From an uncultured Prevotella sp. (GTDB taxonomy: Bacteria; Bacteroidota; Bacteroidia; Bacteroidales; Bacteroidaceae): DNA of 10,418 nucleotides. The position numbers were made by a program, and so were the translations under genes. Below, piece by piece: positions 1 to 6,659 of this stretch (positions are counted from its first letter, which is position 1; every line of letters starts with the position of its first letter). Below the pieces are notes generated by a model. That model was not told the origin of the DNA. It worked only from the letters and a program-made list of their open reading frames with translations, and did no database searches. Where the stretch lies: contig CAMTJK010000115.1 of assembly GCA_947072805.1 (NCBI GenBank), positions 1-10,418 of the forward strand, given 5' to 3'.

Positions 1-101
1 GCCAAAAAAGCGTAATCGTTTTTCGACCCGTCGGGAGCATAAATCGCCCCACTTTTATTAACAAAAATTTACACCTAGAATGCCGGATTTAAAAATGTTA
101 A
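1..101 (-). other. AT-rich outward-facing element, left end of window
   Basis: No gene is supported here. Read on the minus strand, this stretch holds short words in a fixed order: TTAACATTTT (101-92), GTTAAT (62-57), CGATTT (46-41), CGACG (33-29), CGAAAA (25-20) and CGCTTTTT (12-5). The same words occur in the same order with similar spacing at 10265-10355 on the plus strand, so the two ends of the window look like diverged copies facing outward. An ATG on the minus strand at 40-38 opens a frame that runs off the window after 13 codons, but this ATG is not matched in the other copy, so I do not call it a gene. It could be the leader of a leftward gene outside the window or an intergenic repeat. 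Confidence 0.4.
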
Positions 102-401
102 ATTCGACCAAATATCTTTACAAATTAACTTTCATTAAGTGCAGTTACGAGCACATTATAACTACTCAATCAATCTAATACAATAACAGTAGAAAGTGTA
201 ATCCGTGGTAGGTGTGTTTGAGATCGAGTTGTTTTCAAATTAAATTCTGATTTTATATTATCTTTCCAAGCCATTTGCTAATGATGGTTGAACTAAGGCA
301 TTATCTAAATACCTATATTTATATCTGATGATAGTAAGTGCGTTATAATGTCTCCAATAATGGCGGTTTTGTTTCACTGTGTCAAGTTTCCATTAAAATA
401 T
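102..401. other. Gene-free AT-rich intergenic stretch
   Basis: This stretch lies between the left-end element and the serC promoter. I find no long open frame, no RNA gene and no strong terminator. The only local structure noticed is a weak hairpin around 270-296 (CAAGCCAT against ATGGTTG, with one bulge) that lacks a T-tract. It may hold the upstream control region of serC, but nothing in it can be named. Confidence 0.5.
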
Positions 402-432
402 TTTGTAATATGAAATAAAAAATGTAATTTCG
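402..432 (+). promoter_or_regulatory. serC promoter, Bacteroidota type
   Basis: TTTG at 402-405 is followed after 19 bases by TAATTTCG at 425-432, one mismatch from the Bacteroidota -7 consensus TAnnTTTG. Transcription should begin near 438-440, giving a leader of about 30 bases before the serC ATG at 470. The leader has no Shine-Dalgarno motif and is AT-rich just before the start, as is normal for the phylum. Confidence 0.65.
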
Positions 433-469
433 CAGACGGAATTCAATTATTTAAAACTAACGACATCGT

Positions 470-1537
470 ATGACGAAGTACAACTTTAATGCAGGTCCAT
501 CGATGCTTCCCCGTGAAGTAATTGAGAATACTGCTAAGCAGTGTTTGGACTTTAATGGCTCTGGACTTTCTCTAATGGAAATCAGCCATCGTGCAAAAGA
601 CTTTCAACCGGTGGTTGATGAAGCAGTAGCTTTAATCAAGGAACTGCTTCGGATTCCAGAAGGCTATTCTGTAGTTTTCCTTGGAGGTGGCGCCTCACTC
701 GAATTCTGTATGGTACCTTATAACTTCCTTATTAAGAAAGCTGCTTATCTGAACACCGGTACATGGGCAAAGAAAGCAATGAAAGAGGCAAAACTTTTTG
801 GTGAAGTTGTTGAAGTAGCATCATCAGCTGATGCAAACTATACATTCATTCCCAAAAACTGGTCTTGTCCGGAAGATGTGGACTATTTGCATATTACTAC
901 AAATAATACAATATATGGAACAGAAATCCGTAAAGACCTGGATGTTAATGTGCGTCTTATAGCTGATATGTCATCAGATATTTTCAGCCGTCCGATTGAC
1001 GTAAGCAAGTATGATTGCATTTATGCCGGTGCTCAGAAGAATCTTGCAATGGCAGGCGTAACTCTGATAATTGTAAAAGATGACACTCTTGGCAAAGCTC
1101 CTCGTCAGATTCCTACCATGCTGGACTATCGTACACATGTAGAGAAAGGCTCTATGTTTAATACACCTCCGGTTGTTCCTATCTATTCTGCATTGGAAAC
1201 ACTGCGCTGGATAAAGAAGAATGGTGGTGTTGAGGCAATGGACAAACTGGCTTTACAACGTGCTGAAATTCTATACAATGAGATAGACAGAAACAAATTG
1301 TTCCATGGAACAGTGAATGAGGAAGACCGTTCGGTAATGAACATATGTTTTGTTATGAACGAAGAATATGCAGAGCTGGAAAAGCCTTTCTTCGAGTATG
1401 CAACATCGAAAGGTATGGTCGGAATCAAGGGACATCGCAGCGTAGGCGGATTCCGTGCAAGTTGTTATAATGCACAGACCATAGAAGGTGTGAATGCTCT
1501 TGTAGACTGTATGAAAGAATTTGAAGCTCAACACTAA
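470..1537 (+). CDS. serC: Phosphoserine aminotransferase
   Basis: This 355-residue, PLP-dependent, cytoplasmic enzyme transfers the amino group of glutamate to 3-phosphohydroxypyruvate to make O-phosphoserine, the second step of serine synthesis; SerC can also serve pyridoxal phosphate synthesis. Visible family marks are the N-terminal NFNAGPSMLP (5-14), the substrate-binding His40-Arg41 in EISHRAKDF, the aromatic Trp99 in NTGTWAKKA that stacks on PLP, Asp166 in LIADMSSDI, the Schiff-base lysine Lys190 in YAGAQKN, and the C-terminal GHRSVGGFRASCYNA (321-335). Length is normal for class V aminotransferases of the SerC type. The ATG at 470 is chosen because the family's FNAGP motif follows at once. 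The gene has its own promoter at 402-432. SerA, which supplies its substrate, is encoded 215 bases downstream on the same strand, beyond a long inverted repeat. Nothing is truncated or odd. Confidence 0.97.
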   Translation: MTKYNFNAGPSMLPREVIENTAKQCLDFNGSGLSLMEISHRAKDFQPVVDEAVALIKELLRIPEGYSVVFLGGGASLEFCMVPYNFLIKKAAYLNTGTWAKKAMKEAKLFGEVVEVASSADANYTFIPKNWSCPEDVDYLHITTNNTIYGTEIRKDLDVNVRLIADMSSDIFSRPIDVSKYDCIYAGAQKNLAMAGVTLIIVKDDTLGKAPRQIPTMLDYRTHVEKGSMFNTPPVVPIYSALETLRWIKKNGGVEAMDKLALQRAEILYNEIDRNKLFHGTVNEEDRSVMNICFVMNEEYAELEKPFFEYATSKGMVGIKGHRSVGGFRASCYNAQTIEGVNALVDCMKEFEAQH

Positions 1538-1556
1538 TCAATTCTTTATATAATTT

Positions 1557-1708
1557 CGAAGATTGAATAGACAAGCAGATTCTTCTATTTGTAGGTTTAA
1601 ATTCAAATTGCTATTTTATCGGCGATATCATATCCGATGAAGGATAATGGTTGGCTCATAAAGAATTTGTAACTACTAATAGAAGAATCTTGTTTATAAG
1701 AGACTTCG
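1557..1708 (+). repeat. Long imperfect inverted repeat between serC and serA
   Basis: The left arm is 1557-1604 and the right arm 1663-1708, with a spacer of 58 bases. The core is GATTCTTCTATTTGTAG (1578-1594) against CTACTAATAGAAGAATC (1673-1689), 16 of 17 positions complementary. Pairing continues outward to CGAAG (1557-1561) against CTTCG (1704-1708) and inward to AATTC against GAATT, with small bulges. The spacer holds a smaller ATCGG/CCGAT hairpin (about 1619-1639). The right arm could instead fold on itself: GAAG 1682-1685 with CTTC 1704-1707, and TCTT 1688-1691 with AAGA 1698-1701. Just before the left arm, TAATTTCG (1551-1558) matches the serC -7 element, but no TTTG lies at the right distance, so a separate serA promoter is uncertain. 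This is either a structured serA leader, a serC terminator or attenuator, or the relic of a small inverted-repeat element. It matches no riboswitch I can recognise. Confidence 0.75.
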
Positions 1709-1752
1709 GAGGACAAATCTAAAAAACAACCAAAATAACAAACAACATAATT

Positions 1753-2670
1753 ATGAAAGTATTAGTTGCAACAGAAAAACCGTTCGCACAAGCAGCCGTT
1801 GATGGTATACGCAAAGAGATAGAATCTGCAGGTCATCAGCTGGAACTGCTTGAAAAATATACAGAAAAGTCACAATTGCTTGATGCAGTGAAAGATGCAG
1901 ATGCAATCATCGTACGTTCAGACAAGGTTACTCCGGATGTGCTTGATGCTGCCAAGCAGTTGAAGATAGTAGTGAGAGCCGGTGCAGGTTATGACTCTAT
2001 AGATACAGCATATGCAAAGGAAAAAGGCGTTGTTGTAGAGAATACGCCCGGACAGAATGCAAATGCCGTAGCAGAACTCGTATTCGGTATGCTCGTATAT
2101 GCTGTAAGGGGATTCTATAATGGGAAATCCGGTTCGGAGCTATTAGGTAAGAAGCTCGGTATCCTGGCATTTGGCAACGTAGGAAGAAATGTGGCACGTA
2201 TTGCCGCCGGTTTTGGTATGGATGTATATGCTTACGATGCATATTGTCCGAAGGAGGTTATTGAATCTGCTGGTGTAAAGGCTGTAGACAATCAGAATGA
2301 ACTTTTTAAGACGTGTGATGTCGTTTCATTACATATTCCTGCTACTCCTGAAACAAAAGAAAGTATCAATTATGCAATGGTAGGACAGATGAGGAAAGGT
2401 GGAGTTCTGATAAATACAGCACGTAAAGAAGTAATTAATGAACCGGAACTGCTGAAATTGCTTGCAGACCGCACAGACCTTAAATATATTACCGACATAA
2501 TGCCCGATGCTAATGAGGAATTCGTAAAATTTGAAGGCCGTTATTTTAGCACACCTAAAAAGATGGGCGCACAGACAGCAGAGGCAAATATTAATGCCGG
2601 TATAGCTGCTGCACGACAGATAAATTCTTATTTCGCATCAGGAGATACAAAATTCCAGGTTAATAAGTAA
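1753..2670 (+). CDS. serA: D-3-phosphoglycerate dehydrogenase, short ACT-less type
   Basis: This enzyme oxidises 3-phosphoglycerate to 3-phosphohydroxypyruvate with NAD, the first step of serine synthesis, in the cytoplasm. The 305 residues contain only the substrate-binding and nucleotide-binding domains of the D-2-hydroxyacid dehydrogenase family; there is no C-terminal ACT domain, so serine feedback of the E. coli kind is not expected. The Rossmann motif is LGILAFGNVG (135-144), in which the first glycine of GxGxxG is Ala139. Asp162 at the end of the next strand fits NAD preference. The catalytic Arg224 lies in NTARKE, and an acidic cluster sits at 252-256 where the catalytic glutamate is expected. 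The usual catalytic histidine in TPHxG is replaced: here TPKKMGAQT (267-275) puts Lys269 there. From memory, the same exchange is known in Bacteroidota and Entamoeba enzymes. The ATG follows an A-rich leader; the DUF1015 gene starts 6 bases after the stop, so the two are surely cotranscribed. Confidence 0.95.
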   Translation: MKVLVATEKPFAQAAVDGIRKEIESAGHQLELLEKYTEKSQLLDAVKDADAIIVRSDKVTPDVLDAAKQLKIVVRAGAGYDSIDTAYAKEKGVVVENTPGQNANAVAELVFGMLVYAVRGFYNGKSGSELLGKKLGILAFGNVGRNVARIAAGFGMDVYAYDAYCPKEVIESAGVKAVDNQNELFKTCDVVSLHIPATPETKESINYAMVGQMRKGGVLINTARKEVINEPELLKLLADRTDLKYITDIMPDANEEFVKFEGRYFSTPKKMGAQTAEANINAGIAAARQINSYFASGDTKFQVNK

Positions 2671-2676
2671 ATAGCT

Positions 2677-3924
2677 ATGGCAGTAGTAAAACCCTTTAGG
2701 GGAATTCGCCCTCCGAAAGAATTGGTCGAGAAAGTGGAATCACGCCCATATGATGTTTTGGATTCAGAGGAAGCACGTCTGGAGGCAGGTGATAATGAGA
2801 TGAGTCTGTACCATATTATCAAGCCTGAAATAGATTTTGAACCAGGAACGAGCGAATATGATGCTCGTGTATATGAAAAGGCAGCCGAAAATTTCTGCAA
2901 GTTTCAAGAAAAAGGATGGCTTGTTCAAGACGATAAGGAACAGTATTATATATATGCACAGACAATGAATAACAAGACACAATATGGTCTTGTAGTTGGT
3001 GCTTATGTAGATGATTATCTGAATGGAGTGATAAAGAAACACGAATTGACACGCCGCGATAAAGAAGAGGATCGCATGAAACATGTACGTGTGAATAATG
3101 CAAATATAGAGCCTGTTTTCTTTGCTTATCCGGACAATGCTGTTCTAGACGTGCTAATCAAAAAATATATATCTTCAAATCCTGAATATGATTTTATAGC
3201 ACCGGTTGATGGTTTCAGACATCAGCTTTGGATAATAGATGACGATGCGGACATACAGACCGTAACAGACGAATTCGGGAAAATGCCGTATCTGTATATT
3301 GCAGACGGTCACCATCGTTCTGCTGCAGCCGCATTGGTCGGAGCAGAAAAGGCAAAACAGAACCCTAATCACACAGGGAAAGAAGAATATAATTATTTCA
3401 TGGCTGTATGTTTTCAGGCATCTCAACTAACTATACTTGACTACAATCGGGTGGTAAAGGATCTGAATGGTTTGTCAAATGATGAATTTTTGAGTGCTTT
3501 GGCAAAAAAATTTATTGTAGAAAACAAAGGTACTGAAATATTCAGGCCTATGAAATTGCATGAATTCTCCTTATATCTTGATGGGCATTGGTATAGTTTG
3601 ACCGCCAAGGATGGAACATACGACAACAGTGATCCTATCGGTGTGTTGGATGTGGACATCTCAAGCCGACTCATTCTCGATGATATTTTGGGCATTAAAG
3701 ATTTGAGAAGTGACAAACGAATAGATTTTGTTGGAGGTTTGAGAGGTCTCGGAGAACTCAAAAGACGTGTAGACAGTGGTGAAATGAAGATGGCTTTGGC
3801 TTTATACCCTGTTTCCATGAGTCAGATTATGGATATAGCGGACAGCGGAAAGATAATGCCTCCAAAGGCAACCTGGTTTGAACCAAAGTTAAGATCAGGT
3901 CTCATCATCCATAAGTTGGTATAA
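2677..3924 (+). CDS. DUF1015 (COG4198) family protein, possible ParB/SerK-like enzyme
   Basis: This 415-residue soluble protein of unproven function belongs to the DUF1015 family. Recognisable marks are the N-terminal VKPFRGIRPP (4-13), HELT (122-125) followed by DR (132-133), the block YIADGHHRSAAAA (207-219), and the C-terminal MPPKATWFEPKLRSGL (394-409). The DGHHR segment resembles the motif of ParB-like folds, a superfamily that includes free-serine kinases (SerK of Thermococcus, SbnI of Staphylococcus). Since the gene begins 6 bases after serA, a role in serine or phosphoserine metabolism, such as a small-molecule kinase, is an attractive inference but is not shown. No signal peptide or membrane segment is visible. 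The ATG at 2677 fits the tight spacing to serA and the conserved N-terminus. yigZ follows after 20 bases. The family assignment is firm; the function is not. Confidence 0.9.
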   Translation: MAVVKPFRGIRPPKELVEKVESRPYDVLDSEEARLEAGDNEMSLYHIIKPEIDFEPGTSEYDARVYEKAAENFCKFQEKGWLVQDDKEQYYIYAQTMNNKTQYGLVVGAYVDDYLNGVIKKHELTRRDKEEDRMKHVRVNNANIEPVFFAYPDNAVLDVLIKKYISSNPEYDFIAPVDGFRHQLWIIDDDADIQTVTDEFGKMPYLYIADGHHRSAAAALVGAEKAKQNPNHTGKEEYNYFMAVCFQASQLTILDYNRVVKDLNGLSNDEFLSALAKKFIVENKGTEIFRPMKLHEFSLYLDGHWYSLTAKDGTYDNSDPIGVLDVDISSRLILDDILGIKDLRSDKRIDFVGGLRGLGELKRRVDSGEMKMALALYPVSMSQIMDIADSGKIMPPKATWFEPKLRSGLIIHKLV

Positions 3925-3944
3925 ACTGAATCATATTATAGAGG

Positions 3945-4532
3945 ATGACAGACGAATATAAGACTATCACCAATAAAATAGGCGAGGGATATTACACCGA
4001 AAAGAGGAGTAAGTTCCTCGCCTTTTCACATCATGTGACTACACTGGATGAAGTATCGACTTTACTCGAAAGTTATAGAAAAAAGTATTATGATGCCCGT
4101 CATGTTTGTTATGCTTATGTAATTGGACCAGATAGGGCGGTTTTTAGAGCCAATGACGATGGGGAACCAAGTAGTACAGCAGGAAAACCTATATTGGGAC
4201 AGATAAACAGTAATGAACTGACAGACATATTGATTGTTGTAATAAGATATTATGGCGGTGTAAATTTAGGTACAGGCGGTTTAATTGTTGCTTATAGAAC
4301 AGCAGCAGCAGATGCAATAGGAAAATCGGAAATTATAGTCAGACAACAGGAAGAAGATGTAATTTTCAATTTTCCATATGTTATGATGAATGATGTAATG
4401 AGAGTTGTAAAGGAAATGTCACCACAAATAGTTTCTCAAAAATATGATAATACGTGTGAGATAAAGCTGAGGATCCGTAAATCTGAAGTAGCGCAACTGA
4501 AGAACAGATTAAACAAATTATCGTTTGAATAA
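3945..4532 (+). CDS. yigZ: YigZ/IMPACT family protein (UPF0029)
   Basis: This 195-residue cytoplasmic protein belongs to the YigZ/IMPACT family. The N-terminal UPF0029 domain (about 15-125) carries the signature DDGEPSSTAGKPIL (71-84) and RYYGGVNLGTGGLIVAY (101-117); residues 135-195 correspond to the small DUF1949-type domain. Eukaryotic IMPACT modulates Gcn2 signalling in amino-acid starvation. The bacterial role is not settled; it is often annotated as a translation-related factor or, less convincingly, as a peptidase. The ATG at 3945 is directly preceded by GAGG, too close to act as a normal Shine-Dalgarno, but the N-terminal TITNKIGEGYYTEKRSKFLAF fits the family start. It lies 20 bases after the DUF1015 gene and is probably the last gene of the serA unit. 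No terminator separates it from the tRNA promoter, which begins right after its stop. Confidence 0.93.
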   Translation: MTDEYKTITNKIGEGYYTEKRSKFLAFSHHVTTLDEVSTLLESYRKKYYDARHVCYAYVIGPDRAVFRANDDGEPSSTAGKPILGQINSNELTDILIVVIRYYGGVNLGTGGLIVAYRTAAADAIGKSEIIVRQQEEDVIFNFPYVMMNDVMRVVKEMSPQIVSQKYDNTCEIKLRIRKSEVAQLKNRLNKLSFE

Positions 4533-4533
4533 T

Positions 4534-4564
4534 TTTGCAGTTCAAGAAAATTGTACTACCTTTG
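4534..4564 (+). promoter_or_regulatory. tRNA-Ser promoter, Bacteroidota type
   Basis: TTTG at 4534-4537 is followed after 19 bases by TACCTTTG at 4557-4564, a perfect match to TAnnTTTG with ideal spacing. Transcription should start near 4571, only a few bases before the mature tRNA 5' end at 4575. The -33 element begins one base after the yigZ stop codon. Confidence 0.8.
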
Positions 4565-4574
4565 CAAAGCAATT

Positions 4575-4662
4575 GGAAAGTTGGCAGAGTGACCGAATGC
4601 GCTGGACTCGAAATCCGGTATACCCATTGCGGGTATCGGGGGTTTGAATCCCTCACTTTCCG
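4575..4662 (+). tRNA. tRNA-Ser, anticodon CGA
   Basis: This is a class II tRNA of 88 bases. The acceptor stem pairs GGAAAGT (4575-4581) with ACTTTCC (4655-4661), and G4662 is the discriminator, the usual identity base of serine tRNAs. The anticodon stem CTGGA/TCCGG encloses the loop CTCGAAA, with anticodon CGA at 4609-4611 reading the codon UCG. The long variable arm is a perfect stem, ATACCC against GGGTAT, and the T-loop is TTTGAAT closed by a five-pair stem. The 3' CCA is not encoded: the discriminator is followed by CAA, so CCA must be added after transcription. It has its own promoter (4534-4564) and a hairpin terminator just downstream. Confidence 0.96.
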
Positions 4663-4674
4663 CAAGAAGCATTT

Positions 4675-4704
4675 AAGGGAGTCGTAGTAGGCTCCCTTTT
4701 CTCA
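4675..4704 (+). terminator. tRNA-Ser terminator
   Basis: AAGGGAG (4675-4681) pairs with CTCCCTT (4692-4698) around a 10-base loop, followed by a T-rich stretch (TTTTCTC, with more T further on). It lies 12 bases after the tRNA and on the same strand, as expected for an intrinsic terminator of the tRNA and any read-through from yigZ. Confidence 0.7.
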
Positions 4705-4770
4705 TATCTTTTTCCCTATTTTTCATTTATTGCATAATTTATATATACTATATTTATAAAAGCGTCAAGC

Positions 4771-4818
4771 GACAAAACAAAAAAGGCTGGGAGATAAACT
4801 ATAATTATGTCCCAGCCT
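4771..4818 (-). terminator. glyA terminator
   Basis: Read on the minus strand, AGGCTGGGA (4818-4810) pairs perfectly with TCCCAGCCT (4792-4784) over a 17-base loop, followed by TTTTTTGTTTTGTC. This is a strong intrinsic terminator that begins 22 bases after the glyA stop. It faces the tRNA-Ser terminator, so the two converging units are each closed. Confidence 0.85.
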
Positions 4819-4840
4819 CATTTGTGTTATGTTGTAGTAA

Positions 4841-6121
4841 TTAATATGCAAATAACGGATAGTTCTTCATTGTTGCATTTACTTTCTCACGCACATTGGT
4901 AATGACTTGCTCGTTCTCGGGATCATTTAGAACTTCTTCTATAAGTGACGCGATTAGAACCATCATATCTTCCTTTGCACCACGTGTTGTAATTGCAGGT
5001 GTGCCCAGACGTATACCACTGGTTTGGAATGCGCTTCTACTGTCATATGGAACCATATTCTTGTTAACGGTTATGTCAGCGGCGACAAGTGCATTCTCTG
5101 CAACCTTACCTGTCAAATCAGGGTATTTTGAACGTAAATCAACAAGCATTGAATGATTGTCTGTTCCGCCACTTACAATGGTAAAGCCACGTTTTACTAA
5201 TTCTTCAGCAAGTACCTTTGCATTTCTCTGTACTTGTTTTGCCCATTCTTTAAACTCAGGTTGTAGAGCTTCGCCGAAAGCTACGGCTTTAGCTGCAATG
5301 ACATGCTCCAAAGGACCTCCCTGCTGTCCTGGGAATACTGCAGAGTTTAGTAATTGGCTCATCATCTTTGTAACGCCTTTAGAGGTCTTGAGCCCCCAGG
5401 GATTTTCAAAATCCTTACCCATAAGAATAATACCTCCACGCGGACCACGCAAAGTCTTATGAGTTGTTGAAGTTACAATATGAGCATATTTTACAGGGTT
5501 TTCAAGTAATCCAGCTGCGATAAGACCTGCAGGATGAGCCATGTCAATCATCAGCAATGCGCCCACTTCGTCTGCAATCTTACGCATTCTAATGTAATCC
5601 CACTCGCGGCTGTATGCAGATCCCCCACCAATGATTAGTTTGGGTTTATGCTCATGTGCTAATTTCTCCATTTGGTCGTAGTCTACTCTTCCTGTTTCTG
5701 GATTGAGATCGTAGCCAATTGCTTTATAAAGAATACCAGATGTATTTACGGCAGAGCCATGCGACAAGTGTCCTCCATGAGCAAGATTGAGGCCCAAGAA
5801 AGTATCACCTGGATTGAGAACAGCCAATAAGACAGCAGCATTAGCTTGTGCACCTGAATGCGGTTGAACATTTGCATATTCAGCATTGAAGAGTTTGCAT
5901 ACACGGTCTATCGCCAACTGCTCTACTTGATCAACCACACCACATCCTCCATAATAACGTTTGCCAGGGTAGCCTTCAGCATATTTGTTCGTCAGATACG
6001 AACCCATAGCCTCCATTACGTCATTGCTGACGAAATTTTCAGATGCAATAAGTTCCATGCCTTTAAGCTGGCGTTGGTGCTCTTTCTCAATAAGGTCAAA
6101 AATAACTTGGTCTCTTTTCAT
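4841..6121 (-). CDS. glyA: Serine hydroxymethyltransferase
   Basis: This PLP enzyme (426 residues, normal length) converts serine and tetrahydrofolate to glycine and 5,10-methylene-tetrahydrofolate, the main source of one-carbon units, in the cytoplasm. Visible marks are ELIASENFVS (23-32), the YAEGYPGKRYYGGC block (47-60), HGGHLSHG (115-122), the PLP-nitrogen-binding Asp193 and nearby His196 in IDMAHPAG, the Schiff-base lysine Lys222 in TSTTHKTLRGPRGG, and substrate-carboxylate-binding Arg371 in GIRLGTPA. The ATG (6121-6119) fits the family start and lies about 28 bases behind the predicted transcription start of its own promoter (6156-6187). It sits after pyrI on the same strand but is separated by the pyrI terminator, so it is a separate unit. 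From memory, many Bacteroides genomes have a flavin reductase gene between pyrI and glyA; it is absent here. Confidence 0.98.
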   Translation of the reverse strand: MKRDQVIFDLIEKEHQRQLKGMELIASENFVSNDVMEAMGSYLTNKYAEGYPGKRYYGGCGVVDQVEQLAIDRVCKLFNAEYANVQPHSGAQANAAVLLAVLNPGDTFLGLNLAHGGHLSHGSAVNTSGILYKAIGYDLNPETGRVDYDQMEKLAHEHKPKLIIGGGSAYSREWDYIRMRKIADEVGALLMIDMAHPAGLIAAGLLENPVKYAHIVTSTTHKTLRGPRGGIILMGKDFENPWGLKTSKGVTKMMSQLLNSAVFPGQQGGPLEHVIAAKAVAFGEALQPEFKEWAKQVQRNAKVLAEELVKRGFTIVSGGTDNHSMLVDLRSKYPDLTGKVAENALVAADITVNKNMVPYDSRSAFQTSGIRLGTPAITTRGAKEDMMVLIASLIEEVLNDPENEQVITNVREKVNATMKNYPLFAY

Positions 6122-6155
6122 TGTTAAATATTATATTATTGATAATAATTATTTG

Positions 6156-6187
6156 CAAAAGTAGTGATTATTTCGCATATCTGCAAT
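6156..6187 (-). promoter_or_regulatory. glyA promoter, Bacteroidota type
   Basis: On the minus strand ATTG (6187-6184) is followed after 20 bases by TACTTTTG (6163-6156), a perfect TAnnTTTG. The -33 box overlaps the T-rich tail of the pyrBI terminator, so the two units are packed with almost no spare DNA. Confidence 0.75.
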
Positions 6188-6219
6188 AATAAAGGTGGAA
6201 TTCACACTAATTCCACCTT
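6183..6219 (-). terminator. pyrBI terminator overlapping the pyrI stop
   Basis: AAGGTGGAATT (6192-6202) and AATTCCACCTT (6209-6219) form a perfect 11-pair stem with a 6-base loop. On the minus strand it is followed by TATTATTG, a moderate T-tract. The first arm consists of the last codons of pyrI, and the TGA stop (6204-6202) sits at the loop edge. Confidence 0.75.
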
Positions 6220-6657
6220 GTCTATGTCTTGTTCTTTTTCACAATAGTGACATTTTAATGTACCTCTTTCTTTATCTGTTACATGGAACAGGGTTCTCAT
6301 AGGTTCGTTGTTTGTAATACATTTTGGATTATTGCACTTTACAATACCTTTTAAAACATCGGGAGTTCTTGCTGTTTTTTTCTCCACAACCTCAAAATCA
6401 CGGATGATATTCAGAACAATATTGGGGGCGACAACAGACAGTCTTGATATTTCTTCATCATCGAAAAATTTATCCTCCACTTTTATTATTCCTTTGCATC
6501 CTAGTTTCTTTGACCTGTAGTTATAGCCTATGGTAACAGGAGTGTGCAGTTCTTCTAATCTTAATAAGCTGACCACCTCATAGGTCTTTTCGGTTGGGAT
6601 ATGATCAATAACGGTGCCGTTCTTTATTGCGGCCACGAGCATTTCCTTTTTGTTCAT
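6202..6657 (-). CDS. pyrI: Aspartate carbamoyltransferase regulatory chain
   Basis: PyrI is the regulatory subunit of the class B aspartate carbamoyltransferase holoenzyme; it binds nucleotides (CTP inhibits, ATP activates in the well-studied E. coli enzyme) and joins catalytic trimers. The 151 residues match the family length. The N-terminal half (1-100) is the allosteric domain, with the start IKNGTVIDHIP (11-21) typical of the nucleotide site. The C-terminal zinc domain has four cysteines: Cys108 and Cys113 (CNNPKC), Cys136 and Cys139 (CHYC). The ATG lies 2 bases after the pyrB stop, so the two genes are translated from one message. The last codons form one arm of the terminator hairpin. 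Whether this species responds to the same nucleotides cannot be read from sequence. Confidence 0.97.
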   Translation of the reverse strand: MNKKEMLVAAIKNGTVIDHIPTEKTYEVVSLLRLEELHTPVTIGYNYRSKKLGCKGIIKVEDKFFDDEEISRLSVVAPNIVLNIIRDFEVVEKKTARTPDVLKGIVKCNNPKCITNNEPMRTLFHVTDKERGTLKCHYCEKEQDIDKVELV

Positions 6658-6659
6658 AG

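Noticed and set aside
1..40. A minus-strand frame from the ATG at 40-38 running off the left edge
   Set aside because: Thirteen codons without recognisable features, inside the repeat-like element; not enough to call a gene.
1551..1558. TAATTTCG as a separate serA promoter -7 box
   Set aside because: It equals the serC -7 box, but the nearest TTTG (1520-1523) is 27 bases away, outside the normal spacing.
5858..6127. Open frames opposite glyA, pyrB, serC and the penicillin-binding protein gene
   Set aside because: They are antisense shadows of well-supported conserved genes, with no family resemblance or promoter of their own.
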